Origin: Citrobacter sp. FP75
GTDB taxonomy: Bacteria > Pseudomonadota > Gammaproteobacteria > Enterobacterales > Enterobacteriaceae
Direction: 5' to 3'
Assembly: GCF_018342065.1 (NCBI RefSeq)
Contig: NZ_JAFDOE010000009.1
Coordinates: forward strand, 62,250 to 126,249
Length of the DNA stretch: 64,000 nucleotides
Both the position numbers and the translations under genes were made by a program. Numbering within the stretch: position 1 is the first letter of the stretch; every line of letters starts with the position of its first letter. The notes below the pieces were generated by a model that worked only from the letters and a program-made list of their open reading frames with translations, ran no database searches and was not told the origin of the DNA. Shown here one piece after another: positions 30,748-40,883 of this stretch.

Positions 30748-31857
30748 TTAAACGCCCGGCTCTTGATGCAACCGACGACATGCAGTGCCATCCTCACGGA
30801 ACAGATGGCAACGCTCTGGCGGCAGGCCGATAGCGAATGTGGCACCCTCTTCTACCAACACCACGTCGTTCTGGCGGTAAACCAGGTTTTGACGGATGGC
30901 GGGGATCTGGATATGAATTTGCGTTTCGTGGCCCAGTTGCTCGACCACCTGGACTTCGCCTTCAAGCGTGACGTCAGCGATATCGCTGGGCAGCAGATGT
31001 TCCGGGCGAATACCTAAAGACATGTTGGCGCCAACCTGAACGGCGCGACTTTCTACCGGTAGCCAGATTTGCTGGCGGTTAGGCAATTCAACCTGCACCT
31101 GATCGATAGCGGTTGCGGTGACTTTCACCGGCAGGAAGTTCATCTTCGGCGAACCAATAAAACCCGCAACAAAGCGGTCGGCCGGGTAGTGATACAGTTC
31201 CAGCGGCTTACCGACCTGCGCCACGCGCCCCGCATCCAACACCACAATTTTGTCGGCCAGCGTCATTGCTTCGACCTGATCGTGGGTGACGTAAATCATC
31301 GTGCGGCCCAGACGTTTATGCAGGCGGGAGATTTCGATACGCATCTGCACGCGCAGTGCTGCGTCGAGGTTGGAAAGAGGCTCATCGAGCAGGAACACGC
31401 GCGGCTCGGCCACCAGCGTACGACCAATCGCCACGCGCTGACGTTGACCGCCAGAAAGCGCTTTTGGCTTACGCTCGAGCAGGTGCGCCAGTTGCAGGAC
31501 TTCAGCGACCTGATTGACACGCTGATTCATGACGTCTTTTTTTGCACCGGCCAGTTTGAGGCCAAAGGACATGTTCTCGGCAACGGATAAATGGGGATAC
31601 AGCGCATAGGACTGGAAGACCATACCGACGCCACGTTCGGCGGGCGGGATTTCATTCATCCGGGTCTCCCCGATAAACAGGTCGCCGCTGGTGATAGTTT
31701 CCAGCCCGGCGATCATACGCAGCAGGGTCGACTTACCGCAGCCTGACGGTCCGACAAACACCACGAATTCTCCTTCGTGAATGTCGAGATTGATATCCTT
31801 CGATACCACCACGTCACCCCAGGCTTTCGTTACATTTCGCAGCTGTACGCTCGCCAT
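30748..31857 (-). CDS. malK: Maltose ABC transporter ATPase MalK
   Basis: A 369-residue ATPase of the MalFGK2 importer. Walker [10 protein letters not shown] is at residues 36-44, followed by the Q-loop, the signature LSGGQRQR, Walker B VFLLDEP and the switch histidine in VTHDQ. The C-terminal about 130 residues form the regulatory OB domain that contacts MalT and EIIA-Glc, coupling transport to regulon control and inducer exclusion. It is divergent from malE across the MalT/CRP region, with lamB and malM downstream. Confidence 0.98.
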   Translation of the reverse strand: MASVQLRNVTKAWGDVVVSKDINLDIHEGEFVVFVGPSGCGKSTLLRMIAGLETITSGDLFIGETRMNEIPPAERGVGMVFQSYALYPHLSVAENMSFGLKLAGAKKDVMNQRVNQVAEVLQLAHLLERKPKALSGGQRQRVAIGRTLVAEPRVFLLDEPLSNLDAALRVQMRIEISRLHKRLGRTMIYVTHDQVEAMTLADKIVVLDAGRVAQVGKPLELYHYPADRFVAGFIGSPKMNFLPVKVTATAIDQVQVELPNRQQIWLPVESRAVQVGANMSLGIRPEHLLPSDIADVTLEGEVQVVEQLGHETQIHIQIPAIRQNLVYRQNDVVLVEEGATFAIGLPPERCHLFREDGTACRRLHQEPGV

Positions 31858-31940
31858 GCCCTTCTCCCTTCGTTACAACCTGTCATCGACAGCAACATTC
31901 ATCATGGGCTGACTATGCGTGATCCATTAGGAGCGTGAAT

Positions 31941-31986
31941 CCTCCACCCCCTGGCTTTTTTATGGGGGAGGAGGCGGGAGGATGAG
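31941..31986. promoter_or_regulatory. MalT boxes on the malK side
   Basis: Three matches to the MalT box GGGGA(T/G)GAGG: GGGGGTGGAGG on the minus strand at 31941-31951, GGGGGAGGAGG at 31964-31974 and GGGAGGATGAG at 31976-31986. They correspond to the known distal MalT cluster of the malEp-malKp region. The whole gene-free stretch 31858-32228 is this divergent control region. Confidence 0.8.
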
Positions 31987-32092
31987 AGAGCAGCGTCTGA
32001 GACCCTGGCCGTACGCCGCCAAGGAATTTCGTGATGTTGCCCGCAAAAATCAGTGGGTTTTTATGTGCGCCAGCACGCATTACTCACATTTT

Positions 32093-32108
32093 TGTAACAC
32101 AGGTCACA
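32093..32108. promoter_or_regulatory. CRP site in the malK-malE control region
   Basis: TGTAACACAGGTCACA fits TGTGA-N6-TCACA with one mismatch. It lies between the two MalT clusters, where CRP is known to reposition MalT in E. coli. Confidence 0.75.
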
Positions 32109-32120
32109 TAAAGAACCGGT

Positions 32121-32144
32121 GGGGCGTAGGGGCAAGGAGGATGG
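32121..32144 (+). promoter_or_regulatory. malE-proximal MalT boxes
   Basis: GGGGCGTAGG followed by GGCAAGGAGGATGG resembles the promoter-proximal MalT sites of malE. A TATAA-type -10 follows near 32157. Confidence 0.75.
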
Positions 32145-32171
32145 AAAGAGGTTGTCGTATAAAGAAACTAG

Positions 32172-33419
<1,248 letters not shown>

Positions 33420-33457
33420 TACGGTTTCCCTTATTTCTTAGGGAATCAGGTTTATTG

Positions 33458-33592
33458 AATACGTTGTTACGCGAAATCATTCGCGCTACATCGAGGCGGC
33501 AAGGAGGCAAATCCCCAGGAGCTTACATAGGTAAGTGACTGGGGTGCGCTTCCGCAGCCAACAAAGAGGTAGTGCGAAGGATAAAGCGTAAA
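33458..33592. repeat. ERIC element between malE and malF
   Basis: The ERIC core AAATCCCCAGGAGCTTACA / GGTAAGTGACTGGGGTG is present with arms CGAGGCGGCAAGGAGG and CGCAGCCAACA...GCGAAGGATAAAG; outer limits are approximate. It fills the 187-bp malE-malF gap after a short hairpin (TTCCCT/AGGGAA, 33426-33446) and ends just before the malF ribosome site. Confidence 0.92.
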
Positions 33593-33606
33593 GAGGATTG
33601 AACCCC

Positions 33607-35151
33607 ATGGATGTCATTAAAAAGAAACACTGGTGGCAAAGCGACGTGCTGAAATGGTCAGTAATCGGTCTGCTGTGCCTGCTGGTGGGTTACCTTGTTG
33701 TTTTGATGTACGCTCAGGGGGAGTATCTGTTTGCCATCATGACGCTGATTTTAAGCTCTGCTGGCCTGTATATTTTCGCCAACCGTAAAGCCTACGCCTG
33801 GCGCTATGTTTACCCTGGCGTTGCCGGTATGGGACTGTTTGTCCTGTTCCCACTGATTTGTACCATCGCGATTGCCTTTACCAACTACAGCAGTACCAAC
33901 CAGCTGACCTTTGAACGCGCCCAGGAAGTCCTGATGGACCGTTCTTATCAGGCAGGTAAAACCTACAACTTTGGTCTGTATCCGGCGGGTGATGAGTGGC
34001 AACTGGCCCTCACCGACGGCGAAACCGGCAAGAATTACGTTTCCGACGCCTTTAAATTTGGCGGCGAGCAGAAACTGCAACTGAAAGAAACAGATGCCTT
34101 GCCAGCGGGCGAGCGTGGGACGCTGCGTATCATCACGCAAAATCGCCAGGCGCTGAACCAATTGACCGCCATCCTGCCGGATGAAAGCAAAGTTATCATG
34201 AGCTCGCTGCGTCAGTTCTCCGGCACACAGCCACTGTATACGCTTGCCGATGACGGCTTGCTGACTAACAATCAGAGCGGCGTAAAATATCGCGCCAACA
34301 ACGATATTGGTTATTATCAGGCGATTAACGCTGACGGTAGCTGGGGTACAGAGAAACTCAGCCCGGGCTATACCGTCGCCATCGGCTGGGATAACTTCAC
34401 CCGCGTCTTTACCGATGAAGGCATCCAGAAACCGTTCTTCGCCATCTTTGTCTGGACGGTGGTGTTCTCAGTCCTGACGGTGATTCTGACCGTTGCCGTC
34501 GGTATGGTTCTGGCGTGCCTGGTACAGTGGGAATCGCTGAAAGGCAAAGCGATTTACCGTGTCCTGCTGATTCTGCCGTATGCCGTGCCGTCGTTTATCT
34601 CGATTCTGATCTTCAAAGGGTTATTCAACCAGAGCTTCGGTGAAATCAACATGATGCTGAGCGCGCTATTTGGCATCAAGCCGGCGTGGTTCAGCGACCC
34701 CACCACCGCGCGTTCGATGATTATTATCGTCAACACCTGGCTGGGTTATCCGTACATGATGATCCTGTGCATGGGGCTGCTAAAAGCGATTCCGGACGAC
34801 CTGTATGAAGCCTCGGCAATGGATGGCGCAGGCCCGTTCCAGAACTTCTTTAAGATTACGTTGCCGCTGCTGATCAAGCCGCTAACGCCGCTGATGATCG
34901 CCAGCTTCGCCTTTAACTTTAACAACTTCGTACTGATTCAGCTGTTGACCAACGGCGGCCCGGACCGACTCGGCACCACCACGCCAGCCGGTTATACCGA
35001 CCTGCTCGTCAGCTACACCTACCGTATCGCCTTTGAAGGCGGCGGCGGTCAGGACTTCGGTCTGGCAGCGGCAATTGCCACGCTGATCTTCCTGCTGGTG
35101 GGCGCGCTGGCGATAGTGAACCTGAAAGCCACACGAATGAAATTCGACTAA
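33607..35151 (+). CDS. malF: Maltose transporter permease MalF
   Basis: A 514-residue inner-membrane permease. Eight membrane helices are expected, and the unusually large periplasmic P2 loop that clasps MalE fills about residues 95-275. The EAA coupling motif for MalK is visible as EASAMDGAGPFQNFFKITLPLL near residue 401. I chose the ATG at 33607 (MDVIKKKHWWQ), matching E. coli in start and length. GAGGA lies nine bases upstream, just right of the ERIC element. Confidence 0.97.
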   Translation: MDVIKKKHWWQSDVLKWSVIGLLCLLVGYLVVLMYAQGEYLFAIMTLILSSAGLYIFANRKAYAWRYVYPGVAGMGLFVLFPLICTIAIAFTNYSSTNQLTFERAQEVLMDRSYQAGKTYNFGLYPAGDEWQLALTDGETGKNYVSDAFKFGGEQKLQLKETDALPAGERGTLRIITQNRQALNQLTAILPDESKVIMSSLRQFSGTQPLYTLADDGLLTNNQSGVKYRANNDIGYYQAINADGSWGTEKLSPGYTVAIGWDNFTRVFTDEGIQKPFFAIFVWTVVFSVLTVILTVAVGMVLACLVQWESLKGKAIYRVLLILPYAVPSFISILIFKGLFNQSFGEINMMLSALFGIKPAWFSDPTTARSMIIIVNTWLGYPYMMILCMGLLKAIPDDLYEASAMDGAGPFQNFFKITLPLLIKPLTPLMIASFAFNFNNFVLIQLLTNGGPDRLGTTTPAGYTDLLVSYTYRIAFEGGGGQDFGLAAAIATLIFLLVGALAIVNLKATRMKFD

Positions 35152-35166
35152 GGAGGGGGACAGAAT

Positions 35167-36057
35167 ATGGCTATGGTCCAACCCAAATCTCAGAAGCTAC
35201 GTTTGTTCACCACTCACCTTCTGCTACTGATTTTTATCGCAGCGATCATGTTCCCGCTGCTGATGGTAATTGCTATCTCGTTGCGCGAGGGTAACTTCGC
35301 CACCGGCAGCCTGATCCCGGAAAATATCTCCTGGGAACACTGGAAACTGGCGCTGGGCTTTAGCGTAGAACATGCGGATGGCCGCGTGACGCCACCGCCG
35401 TTCCCGGTGCTGCTGTGGCTGTGGAACTCAGTGAAAGTGGCCACTATTACCGCCATCGGTATTGTGACGCTTTCCACCACCTGCGCCTACGCCTTTGCCC
35501 GCATGCGCTTCCCGGGCAAAGCCACGTTGTTGAAAGGCATGCTGATTTTCCAGATGTTCCCGGCGGTGCTGTCGCTGGTGGCGTTGTATGCCTTGTTTGA
35601 TCGCCTGGGCCAGTACATTCCGTTTATCGGTCTTAACACCCACGGCGGCGTGATCTTCGCTTATCTTGGCGGTATCGCGCTGCATGTATGGACGATCAAG
35701 GGCTATTTCGAAACCATTGACGGTTCGCTGGAAGAAGCGGCCGCGTTGGATGGCGCAACGCCGTGGCAGGCATTCCGCCTGGTGCTGCTGCCGCTTTCCG
35801 TACCGATTCTGGCGGTGGTGTTTATTCTGTCGTTCATTGCCGCGATTACCGAAGTACCGGTCGCCTCACTGCTGTTGCGTGATGTGAACAGCTACACCCT
35901 GGCAGTCGGTATGCAGCAGTATCTCAATCCACAGAACTATTTGTGGGGCGACTTTGCCGCAGCAGCCGTGCTTTCTGCTATTCCGATCACCCTGGTGTTC
36001 CTGCTGGCCCAACGCTGGCTGGTTAACGGCCTGACGGCAGGCGGTGTGAAAGGCTAA
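35167..36057 (+). CDS. malG: Maltose transporter permease MalG
   Basis: A 296-residue inner-membrane permease that pairs with MalF. Six membrane segments are visible, and the EAA motif [22 protein letters not shown] near residue 190 contacts MalK. It follows malF after 15 bp containing AGGAGGGGG. In E. coli K-12 xylE follows malG; here psiE is the next gene, in convergent orientation. Confidence 0.97.
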   Translation: MAMVQPKSQKLRLFTTHLLLLIFIAAIMFPLLMVIAISLREGNFATGSLIPENISWEHWKLALGFSVEHADGRVTPPPFPVLLWLWNSVKVATITAIGIVTLSTTCAYAFARMRFPGKATLLKGMLIFQMFPAVLSLVALYALFDRLGQYIPFIGLNTHGGVIFAYLGGIALHVWTIKGYFETIDGSLEEAAALDGATPWQAFRLVLLPLSVPILAVVFILSFIAAITEVPVASLLLRDVNSYTLAVGMQQYLNPQNYLWGDFAAAAVLSAIPITLVFLLAQRWLVNGLTAGGVKG

Positions 36058-36139
36058 GTTTCATCGAAGTACCTGCCCGGTAACGGGCAATGCCACTGCA
36101 ACCCTCAACTTATGTTATCCCAACCTGTGACTGTTATTT

Positions 36140-36166
36140 GGCGCTCTACGGAGCGCCCTTTTTTTA
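36140..36166 (+). terminator. Terminator of malEFG
   Basis: GGCGCTC TAC(G) GAGCGCC followed by CTTTTTTT. The hairpin ends right against the psiE stop codon. Confidence 0.88.
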
Positions 36167-36574
36167 CTCACGCTTCAGCCGTTTGGAATTACACAGCCAC
36201 AGCGTGATCACCAGCAGCAGGATCGCCGCAGAATAGATCAGCACATCCATGGGTGCTTTATGATCGACGATGATCAGTCGCACAATCGCGGTGATCCCGA
36301 TATAGACAAAATAGCGTAGCGGAAAGTGAAAACCAGACTGAAAATACTTCACAATCAGTGCGATAAACTCAAAGTAGAGAAAATAAACCACCAGCCCTTC
36401 CACCAGCTCGTACTTACTGGTTTGTTCCGGCGCGAACAGAACGTCTGCCAGATGCAGTGTCTCTTTACCGAGGAATACCACCAGAATCAGCCCCAGACTC
36501 AGCAGCCCAAGGTTCAATACGGTCTGTAAAATCGTGGAGATGAACTCAACACGCGGACGAGATATCGGCGTCAT
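36164..36574 (-). CDS. psiE: Phosphate-starvation-inducible protein PsiE
   Basis: A 136-residue inner-membrane protein with four hydrophobic segments ([55 protein letters not shown] and [18 protein letters not shown]). Induction by phosphate starvation through PhoB, with CRP effects, is known in E. coli; the molecular function is not. GAGGGG lies before the ATG. Length equals E. coli PsiE. Confidence 0.95.
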   Translation of the reverse strand: MTPISRPRVEFISTILQTVLNLGLLSLGLILVVFLGKETLHLADVLFAPEQTSKYELVEGLVVYFLYFEFIALIVKYFQSGFHFPLRYFVYIGITAIVRLIIVDHKAPMDVLIYSAAILLLVITLWLCNSKRLKRE

Positions 36575-36597
36575 AGCAGCCCCTCATGCTCAATGGC

Positions 36598-36642
36598 GAG
36601 GTTCCTGTATAACGCAAAAATGTGACAGAGATCTACATTTTT
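36598..36642 (-). promoter_or_regulatory. Possible PhoB/CRP sites upstream of psiE
   Basis: On the minus strand CTGTCACAT (near 36625-36633) and, about 11 bases on, TTATACAG resemble degraded PhoB direct repeats (CTGTCAT type). The same stretch holds TGTGACAGAGATCTACA, a partial CRP match. The placement fits known psiE control, but both matches are weak. Confidence 0.3.
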
Positions 36643-36703
36643 TGTTTATGTTTTGTGCAATGGGATTTATCGCCCGGTGCCGTTACGCTTACCGGGCCAT
36701 CTA

Positions 36704-38800
36704 TCAACGGAAGTTCTCGCTCCGGTCGCTGGTCATATCGTACAAACCAAACTTACGCCCAAGCTGCTGACCGCCATCACGCGTCAACGGCGTCCAGCCA
36801 ATTGCTGCTCGACTGCGGGTTGGTCCTGAGGAGAAGAGATCCAGCGGCACGGAAACGTACACCCCTTTGGTGAAATCGCCCTCTCCGTACTCATCCGGCG
36901 AGGCATTGGTGATGGTGGCATAACCGCCCACCACCACGCCGCTGTCAAAGCGTTTAGCGATTTCCAGCGTTCCGCCTTTATCGCCCGCCAGGTACTGCCC
37001 CACGCTGGCTTTCACCAGCACATCCTGGGCGAATGACGGGTTCCAGTACGCCGTCAGATGCCCGGTCTTCACGCTGTAGTCGGTGAATTTCATCATGTCC
37101 TGCGCGCTGCGCCAGTCACGCTGCTTCACATAGTTGGCGTCAACGCCAAACGCCCAGTTGCTGTCAAGCGGACGATACAGCACTTCAGCGCCCGCCCCGC
37201 CGTACATGGTTTCCAGGTAGCCGCCATAAACCTGCCCGTAGAACCCGTTGCCCAGTGACTGGAAGTAGTTGGCCTGCAGATTATTCACATACACATCGTT
37301 TTGCACGTAGTCTCGCACATGGGTGCGGACCCGCGGCAGATGCGAATCACTGGGCGGATTGGTGTAGTTAAACTTGTCGTAGTTATTGGCGAGGTTGGCA
37401 AACAGGCTACCGGTAGTAAGCAGATGATCGGTTAGCCACAAATCTGCCGTGCCCATTACGCCAAGCTGGTACATATAGAAATTTTCCGGGCCGCCCACCG
37501 ACTGGTTGAGCACCGGATCAATGTGAAAATCAAAGCGTGACTTATCGATATACCAACCCTGCTCGGTCGTCTGCGGCACCACTGGCTCGACGCGCTTTTG
37601 CGCCAGTTCGGTTTCATGCCCGAGGGGTTCACCTTCCAGATGGCGCTTGAGACTGGTGACGTCCGTTTCAGTGGTGACCTGCGGTAAATTCAGGCGATTT
37701 TCTGTAATACGGATCGTACGGATCCCATCAGGAAGATCGTTCATCACGATCCGATTAGCGCGTTCGATCCCTTCGCGCGAATCACGGTATTTCACCTGTT
37801 CACCTGTCACATACAGCGTATCGCCCTTCACCTGGAGTTTCGGATCCGCCAGCCCGGCGTTGTATTTCAGCAGCGTGAGCTGGTTCGCCACCACCGAATG
37901 CTGCAGGATGGCATCCTGCGATTCTGGCTGATATTGCGGTCGCGCATTGTCGTTATAGGAGGGCCGCAGATCGTTGAAATTAGTGCGTAGCGTAACGCCA
38001 AACATAAAGGTGTTGCCGCGCTCGTAGCTGAGGTTAACATCGGCCCAATCGGTGACGCGATAAATAGCGCCGACGTTCAACTTGCTCTTCTGATCCAGCT
38101 TGCCGGCAAAATCCTGCTGGTAATTATTGCCCTCGTACTCCAGCTTCAGGCGCAACGGCTGCCAGGGAGTCTGGTATTCCACGCCGCCAAACAGCGATGC
38201 CGGACCGTGGAACATCTGACTGCCGTCGACAGAACCCGCCTGCTTATAGCTATTATCGCGATAACAGAATTTATCGCTGTATGAGCACAGCGGATTACTC
38301 ACATTGCCGCTGGTGCCAAGATATCCCCAGCCAAGTCCGAGCGAGAAATCAAACGGTCCCCAGGCTTTGTTCGCCACAATATACTCCGCATCAAACAGAC
38401 CGGTTCCGCCGATATCCCGCGCGCCAACCGCCACCTGCGGCATCCAGTAGCTTTCTTCCCACAGTCGCAATTTGAGGTCGAAGGCTTTGTCTTTATAAGT
38501 CTGATCGCCCGAAAACGACGCCACGCTGCTGTATTTTTTGGTGCGCACATCGGTATAGCGCAGGGTCGTTTCCAGCCACGGGAACAGCTGCACCGACGCG
38601 GAGTAGTAGCGGTACTGATCGTTATCGCGGTAGTTAAGGCTCATTTCCCCTTCACGCGCCATTCGAGCAGTCGGGGTTTGCAGCAGCCCTACGCCGCCAA
38701 AGTCAGACTGGGAAGGGCCAATGGGCGCAGGATACGTTTCACCATGGCAGGCCGTGCTGATACCCAGCGCCAGTAGGCTGAGCAGATAAGTTTTTCTCAT
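36704..38800 (-). CDS. yjbH: Outer-membrane exopolysaccharide protein YjbH
   Basis: A 698-residue exported protein of the YjbH/WbfB family, predicted outer-membrane beta-structure, needed for the extracellular polysaccharide made by yjbEFGH. The signal peptide is visible ([20 protein letters not shown]); the residues before Cys (STA) make a poor lipobox, so signal peptidase I is at least as likely. Many alternating aromatic beta-strand segments follow. Its ATG overlaps the yjbG stop codon, showing tight coupling. Confidence 0.93.
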   Translation of the reverse strand: MRKTYLLSLLALGISTACHGETYPAPIGPSQSDFGGVGLLQTPTARMAREGEMSLNYRDNDQYRYYSASVQLFPWLETTLRYTDVRTKKYSSVASFSGDQTYKDKAFDLKLRLWEESYWMPQVAVGARDIGGTGLFDAEYIVANKAWGPFDFSLGLGWGYLGTSGNVSNPLCSYSDKFCYRDNSYKQAGSVDGSQMFHGPASLFGGVEYQTPWQPLRLKLEYEGNNYQQDFAGKLDQKSKLNVGAIYRVTDWADVNLSYERGNTFMFGVTLRTNFNDLRPSYNDNARPQYQPESQDAILQHSVVANQLTLLKYNAGLADPKLQVKGDTLYVTGEQVKYRDSREGIERANRIVMNDLPDGIRTIRITENRLNLPQVTTETDVTSLKRHLEGEPLGHETELAQKRVEPVVPQTTEQGWYIDKSRFDFHIDPVLNQSVGGPENFYMYQLGVMGTADLWLTDHLLTTGSLFANLANNYDKFNYTNPPSDSHLPRVRTHVRDYVQNDVYVNNLQANYFQSLGNGFYGQVYGGYLETMYGGAGAEVLYRPLDSNWAFGVDANYVKQRDWRSAQDMMKFTDYSVKTGHLTAYWNPSFAQDVLVKASVGQYLAGDKGGTLEIAKRFDSGVVVGGYATITNASPDEYGEGDFTKGVYVSVPLDLFSSGPTRSRAAIGWTPLTRDGGQQLGRKFGLYDMTSDRSENFR

Positions 38801-39537
38801 TATTCGGGGATCCGCTGGGTCAGGGTGCGAAGAATGTCGGCATTGATTTCATCCGGGGCACGGCTCCAGACAGAGTCAGACAGCCCAACAAAAATGATGC
38901 TGCCGGGCATCGGCTCAACATGGCGTTTATTCCAGTAAGCGACCGCCACTTTCTGCGTGCGTCCGTCGGGATAGACCACCCACGCGTAGCTGCGATCCGC
39001 CCCGCTCAGCAGGCTTTGTCCTTCGAGATAACTGGCAACATCGCGCCCAGGGGTAAACGGCCGTTTACCCGGCTGGCTTAGCAAGCCAAACAGCGTGATG
39101 TCCGTTGGCTGCGGTCCGACCCACAGGGTGTAATTGCCCTGCAAGGGCGGATTGCCGCGTTCACTCACCCGCACCGCATCCGGATCGAGATTCACCCGCT
39201 GTCTGCCGGTCACCTTCAGGGCCTGAATTTGCTGGCGTAGCGAGTTGATGGCGGCAGCATCGTCGCCGCTTTCCTCTGCGCTCAGCGCCGCCAGACGCCC
39301 CAGCAGCGCCTGCTGTTGACGCTGCGCCGTAACGGTTGCCAGCTCTTCACCAATCACCGCCGCCGGCCACCAGCTATTCGCCAGTTTCGGTTGACCCACC
39401 AGATCGATCAGATGCTCCGCGCCGGTCAGCGTTTTCGCTTCTGCGCTGCCTGCCGTCATCACTTTTACGCTGCCAGCAGCAAAAACAGATGCCGCGCACA
39501 GGCTGAAGGTCAGCGCGGTAATCATTCGTTTCATCAT
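38800..39537 (-). CDS. yjbG: Exopolysaccharide protein YjbG
   Basis: A 245-residue periplasmic protein of the capsule biosynthesis GfcC family. The signal peptide is visible ([20 protein letters not shown] before [10 protein letters not shown]). The conserved [12 protein letters not shown] and [14 protein letters not shown] regions mark the family. It overlaps yjbF by four bases and yjbH by one. The other GfcC-family relative in E. coli is in the group 4 capsule locus, supporting a polysaccharide export role. Confidence 0.92.
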   Translation of the reverse strand: MMKRMITALTFSLCAASVFAAGSVKVMTAGSAEAKTLTGAEHLIDLVGQPKLANSWWPAAVIGEELATVTAQRQQQALLGRLAALSAEESGDDAAAINSLRQQIQALKVTGRQRVNLDPDAVRVSERGNPPLQGNYTLWVGPQPTDITLFGLLSQPGKRPFTPGRDVASYLEGQSLLSGADRSYAWVVYPDGRTQKVAVAYWNKRHVEPMPGSIIFVGLSDSVWSRAPDEINADILRTLTQRIPE

Positions 39538-40172
39538 GGTTTTGCCGCCTTAATCAGCGTGGTTTTCACCGGGAAATAATTCGCGCCCAGATACTGCTCT
39601 GACTGGCGAATCTGCCCTTCGCTGTCTATCCAGTAGCGGTTATGCCAACGCGTTTGATCGGTGGTGACTTCTTCATCGAGGATCCGTACCGGTGTCTCAT
39701 CGCTGGCAATTCGGATGCTGTCAGTGCCATCCCATGTGAAGACTGAGCGGGCGGTGGCATAGCGCACCTGCTGATGTTCGGTCCAGCCCATCGTGCGGGT
39801 CCACGTTGCGCCATCGACTACCTGATTGGGTTTGATGAGCGGGTCTGCCGCCAGATTATTCACCGCAATCAGGTTGTCCCCACCGAGCAGCGTTTTCACC
39901 AGACGTCCGTGTTGCGTCACGAGCATTGCCCGATCCTGGGTAACCCATTTCTGCTGGCCGTTTTCGGCGAACGCGAGTACCACAAACAATTGCGGCCCGC
40001 CGTTAAGCTGCATGTACTGACTGGCGTAGGGCATGTTATGGATATCGTCGTCCGTCATCTGTACGCCGGGCGTCCCAAACACGCTATCCCACAGCGAATG
40101 ACCCAGCCCTTCGGTGGTGGCTGAGCACGCCTGTAGCAACAGGCAAGCCAATATGAGCGCTGGTCGCTTCAC
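39534..40172 (-). CDS. yjbF: Exopolysaccharide lipoprotein YjbF
   Basis: A 212-residue lipoprotein of the GfcB/YjbF family. The signal sequence ends in a good lipobox, LLLQAC, at about residues 11-16. I chose the GTG at 40172, with GGAG seven bases upstream; this gives the E. coli length, while the ATG at 40202 would place ten charged and basic residues before the signal peptide. It is the second gene of yjbEFGH. Confidence 0.9.
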   Translation of the reverse strand: MKRPALILACLLLQACSATTEGLGHSLWDSVFGTPGVQMTDDDIHNMPYASQYMQLNGGPQLFVVLAFAENGQQKWVTQDRAMLVTQHGRLVKTLLGGDNLIAVNNLAADPLIKPNQVVDGATWTRTMGWTEHQQVRYATARSVFTWDGTDSIRIASDETPVRILDEEVTTDQTRWHNRYWIDSEGQIRQSEQYLGANYFPVKTTLIKAAKP

Positions 40173-40235
40173 GATGTTTCTCCGCAGGGGCAAAATAACC
40201 ACACCGAAGTGTGGTTAGAATTAAACGTACCGGTA

Positions 40236-40478
40236 TTACTGGGTACTGGTGGTCGTGGTGGTGGTGGTTCCGGTATTAGAGCCATCGCCACCGCCGGTTG
40301 CCGCCAGGGCGACCCCCACCGCAGAACCTACGGTGCTTACGCTGGTTGCGGAGGAGCTTCCTGCCGAAACCGACGCGGCTGCCGACCCTGCTGCTTCCCC
40401 CACCTGAACGGGGGCAGCATAGACAGAAGTCGCCGCAAGCGCAGATATAGCCAAAAGGCCATACAGTATTTTCTTCAT
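40236..40478 (-). CDS. yjbE: Small secreted protein YjbE
   Basis: An 80-residue exported protein, first gene of the yjbEFGH exopolysaccharide operon. It has a signal peptide ([21 protein letters not shown] before [10 protein letters not shown]). The mature part is a low-complexity Ala/Ser/Gly/Val chain ending in GGGDGSNTG and a run of seven threonines. The ATG at 40478 is used rather than the preceding in-frame GTG. The function of the peptide is unknown; the operon is Rcs-activated in E. coli. Confidence 0.9.
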   Translation of the reverse strand: MKKILYGLLAISALAATSVYAAPVQVGEAAGSAAASVSAGSSSATSVSTVGSAVGVALAATGGGDGSNTGTTTTTTTSTQ

Positions 40479-40784
40479 CACAATTTCCCTTCATTGAATG
40501 AATGGATATTTACCCAAAAGAATTTCGGGCGAGATCGAGTATACACAAGCGAATTAGGCAAATTAGGTCAGGCGGGAATTTAGGATAATTAGATAGCGAG
40601 AGAAAAATGACTAAACTTATATAATAAAAATAATTAAAATCATGCAGTTGAAATATAAAACAAAAAACACAACATCCGGTAAATCTGAAAAAACCAGAAA
40701 TTCGATAGCGTTTAATAAATTATTTTAGGATTAAGCTCAATTAACGAATGGCACAAAAAAATAGATATTCGGGAATTATCTTAT
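40479..40784. other. AT-rich upstream region of yjbEFGH
   Basis: About 300 bases with no gene and strikingly AT-rich sequence, between divergent transcription into yjbE and the 3' end of pgi. It should hold the yjbE promoter and Rcs-dependent control. A weak RcsAB-like match (TCTAATTATCCTA on the minus strand, about 40581-40594) lies about 110 bp upstream of yjbE. Confidence 0.5.
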
Positions 40785-40812
40785 AAAAAAAGCCGATAAT
40801 AATATCGGCTTC
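40785..40812 (-). terminator. Terminator of pgi
   Basis: On the minus strand AGCCGATATT/ATTATCGGCT is followed by TTTTTTT. It lies about 70 bases past the pgi stop codon, separated from it by a short palindromic repeat. Confidence 0.88.
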
Positions 40813-40819
40813 TATCACA

Positions 40820-40883
40820 GTTAATCTGCAAGTTCGTTCGAATTGCGGCAAGGCGGCAAGTTCGAAGGAAGAAGCAGATTAAC
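40820..40883. repeat. Shortened ERIC-like palindrome at the pgi 3' end
   Basis: A 64-base element bounded by the perfect inverted repeat GTTAATCTGC/GCAGATTAAC. Inside are GTTCGAATTGCGGCAAGGCGGCAAG, shortened here to its motif GGCAAGGCGGCAAG, and CGAAGGAAG, which match the arms of ERIC but lack its CCCCAGGAGC core. The right end includes the pgi stop codon. Confidence 0.7.

Noticed and set aside
38740-38800. Lipoprotein signal in YjbH
   Set aside because: The residues before the cysteine (STA) do not fit a lipobox, lacking Leu/Val/Ile at -3, so I did not call it a lipoprotein.
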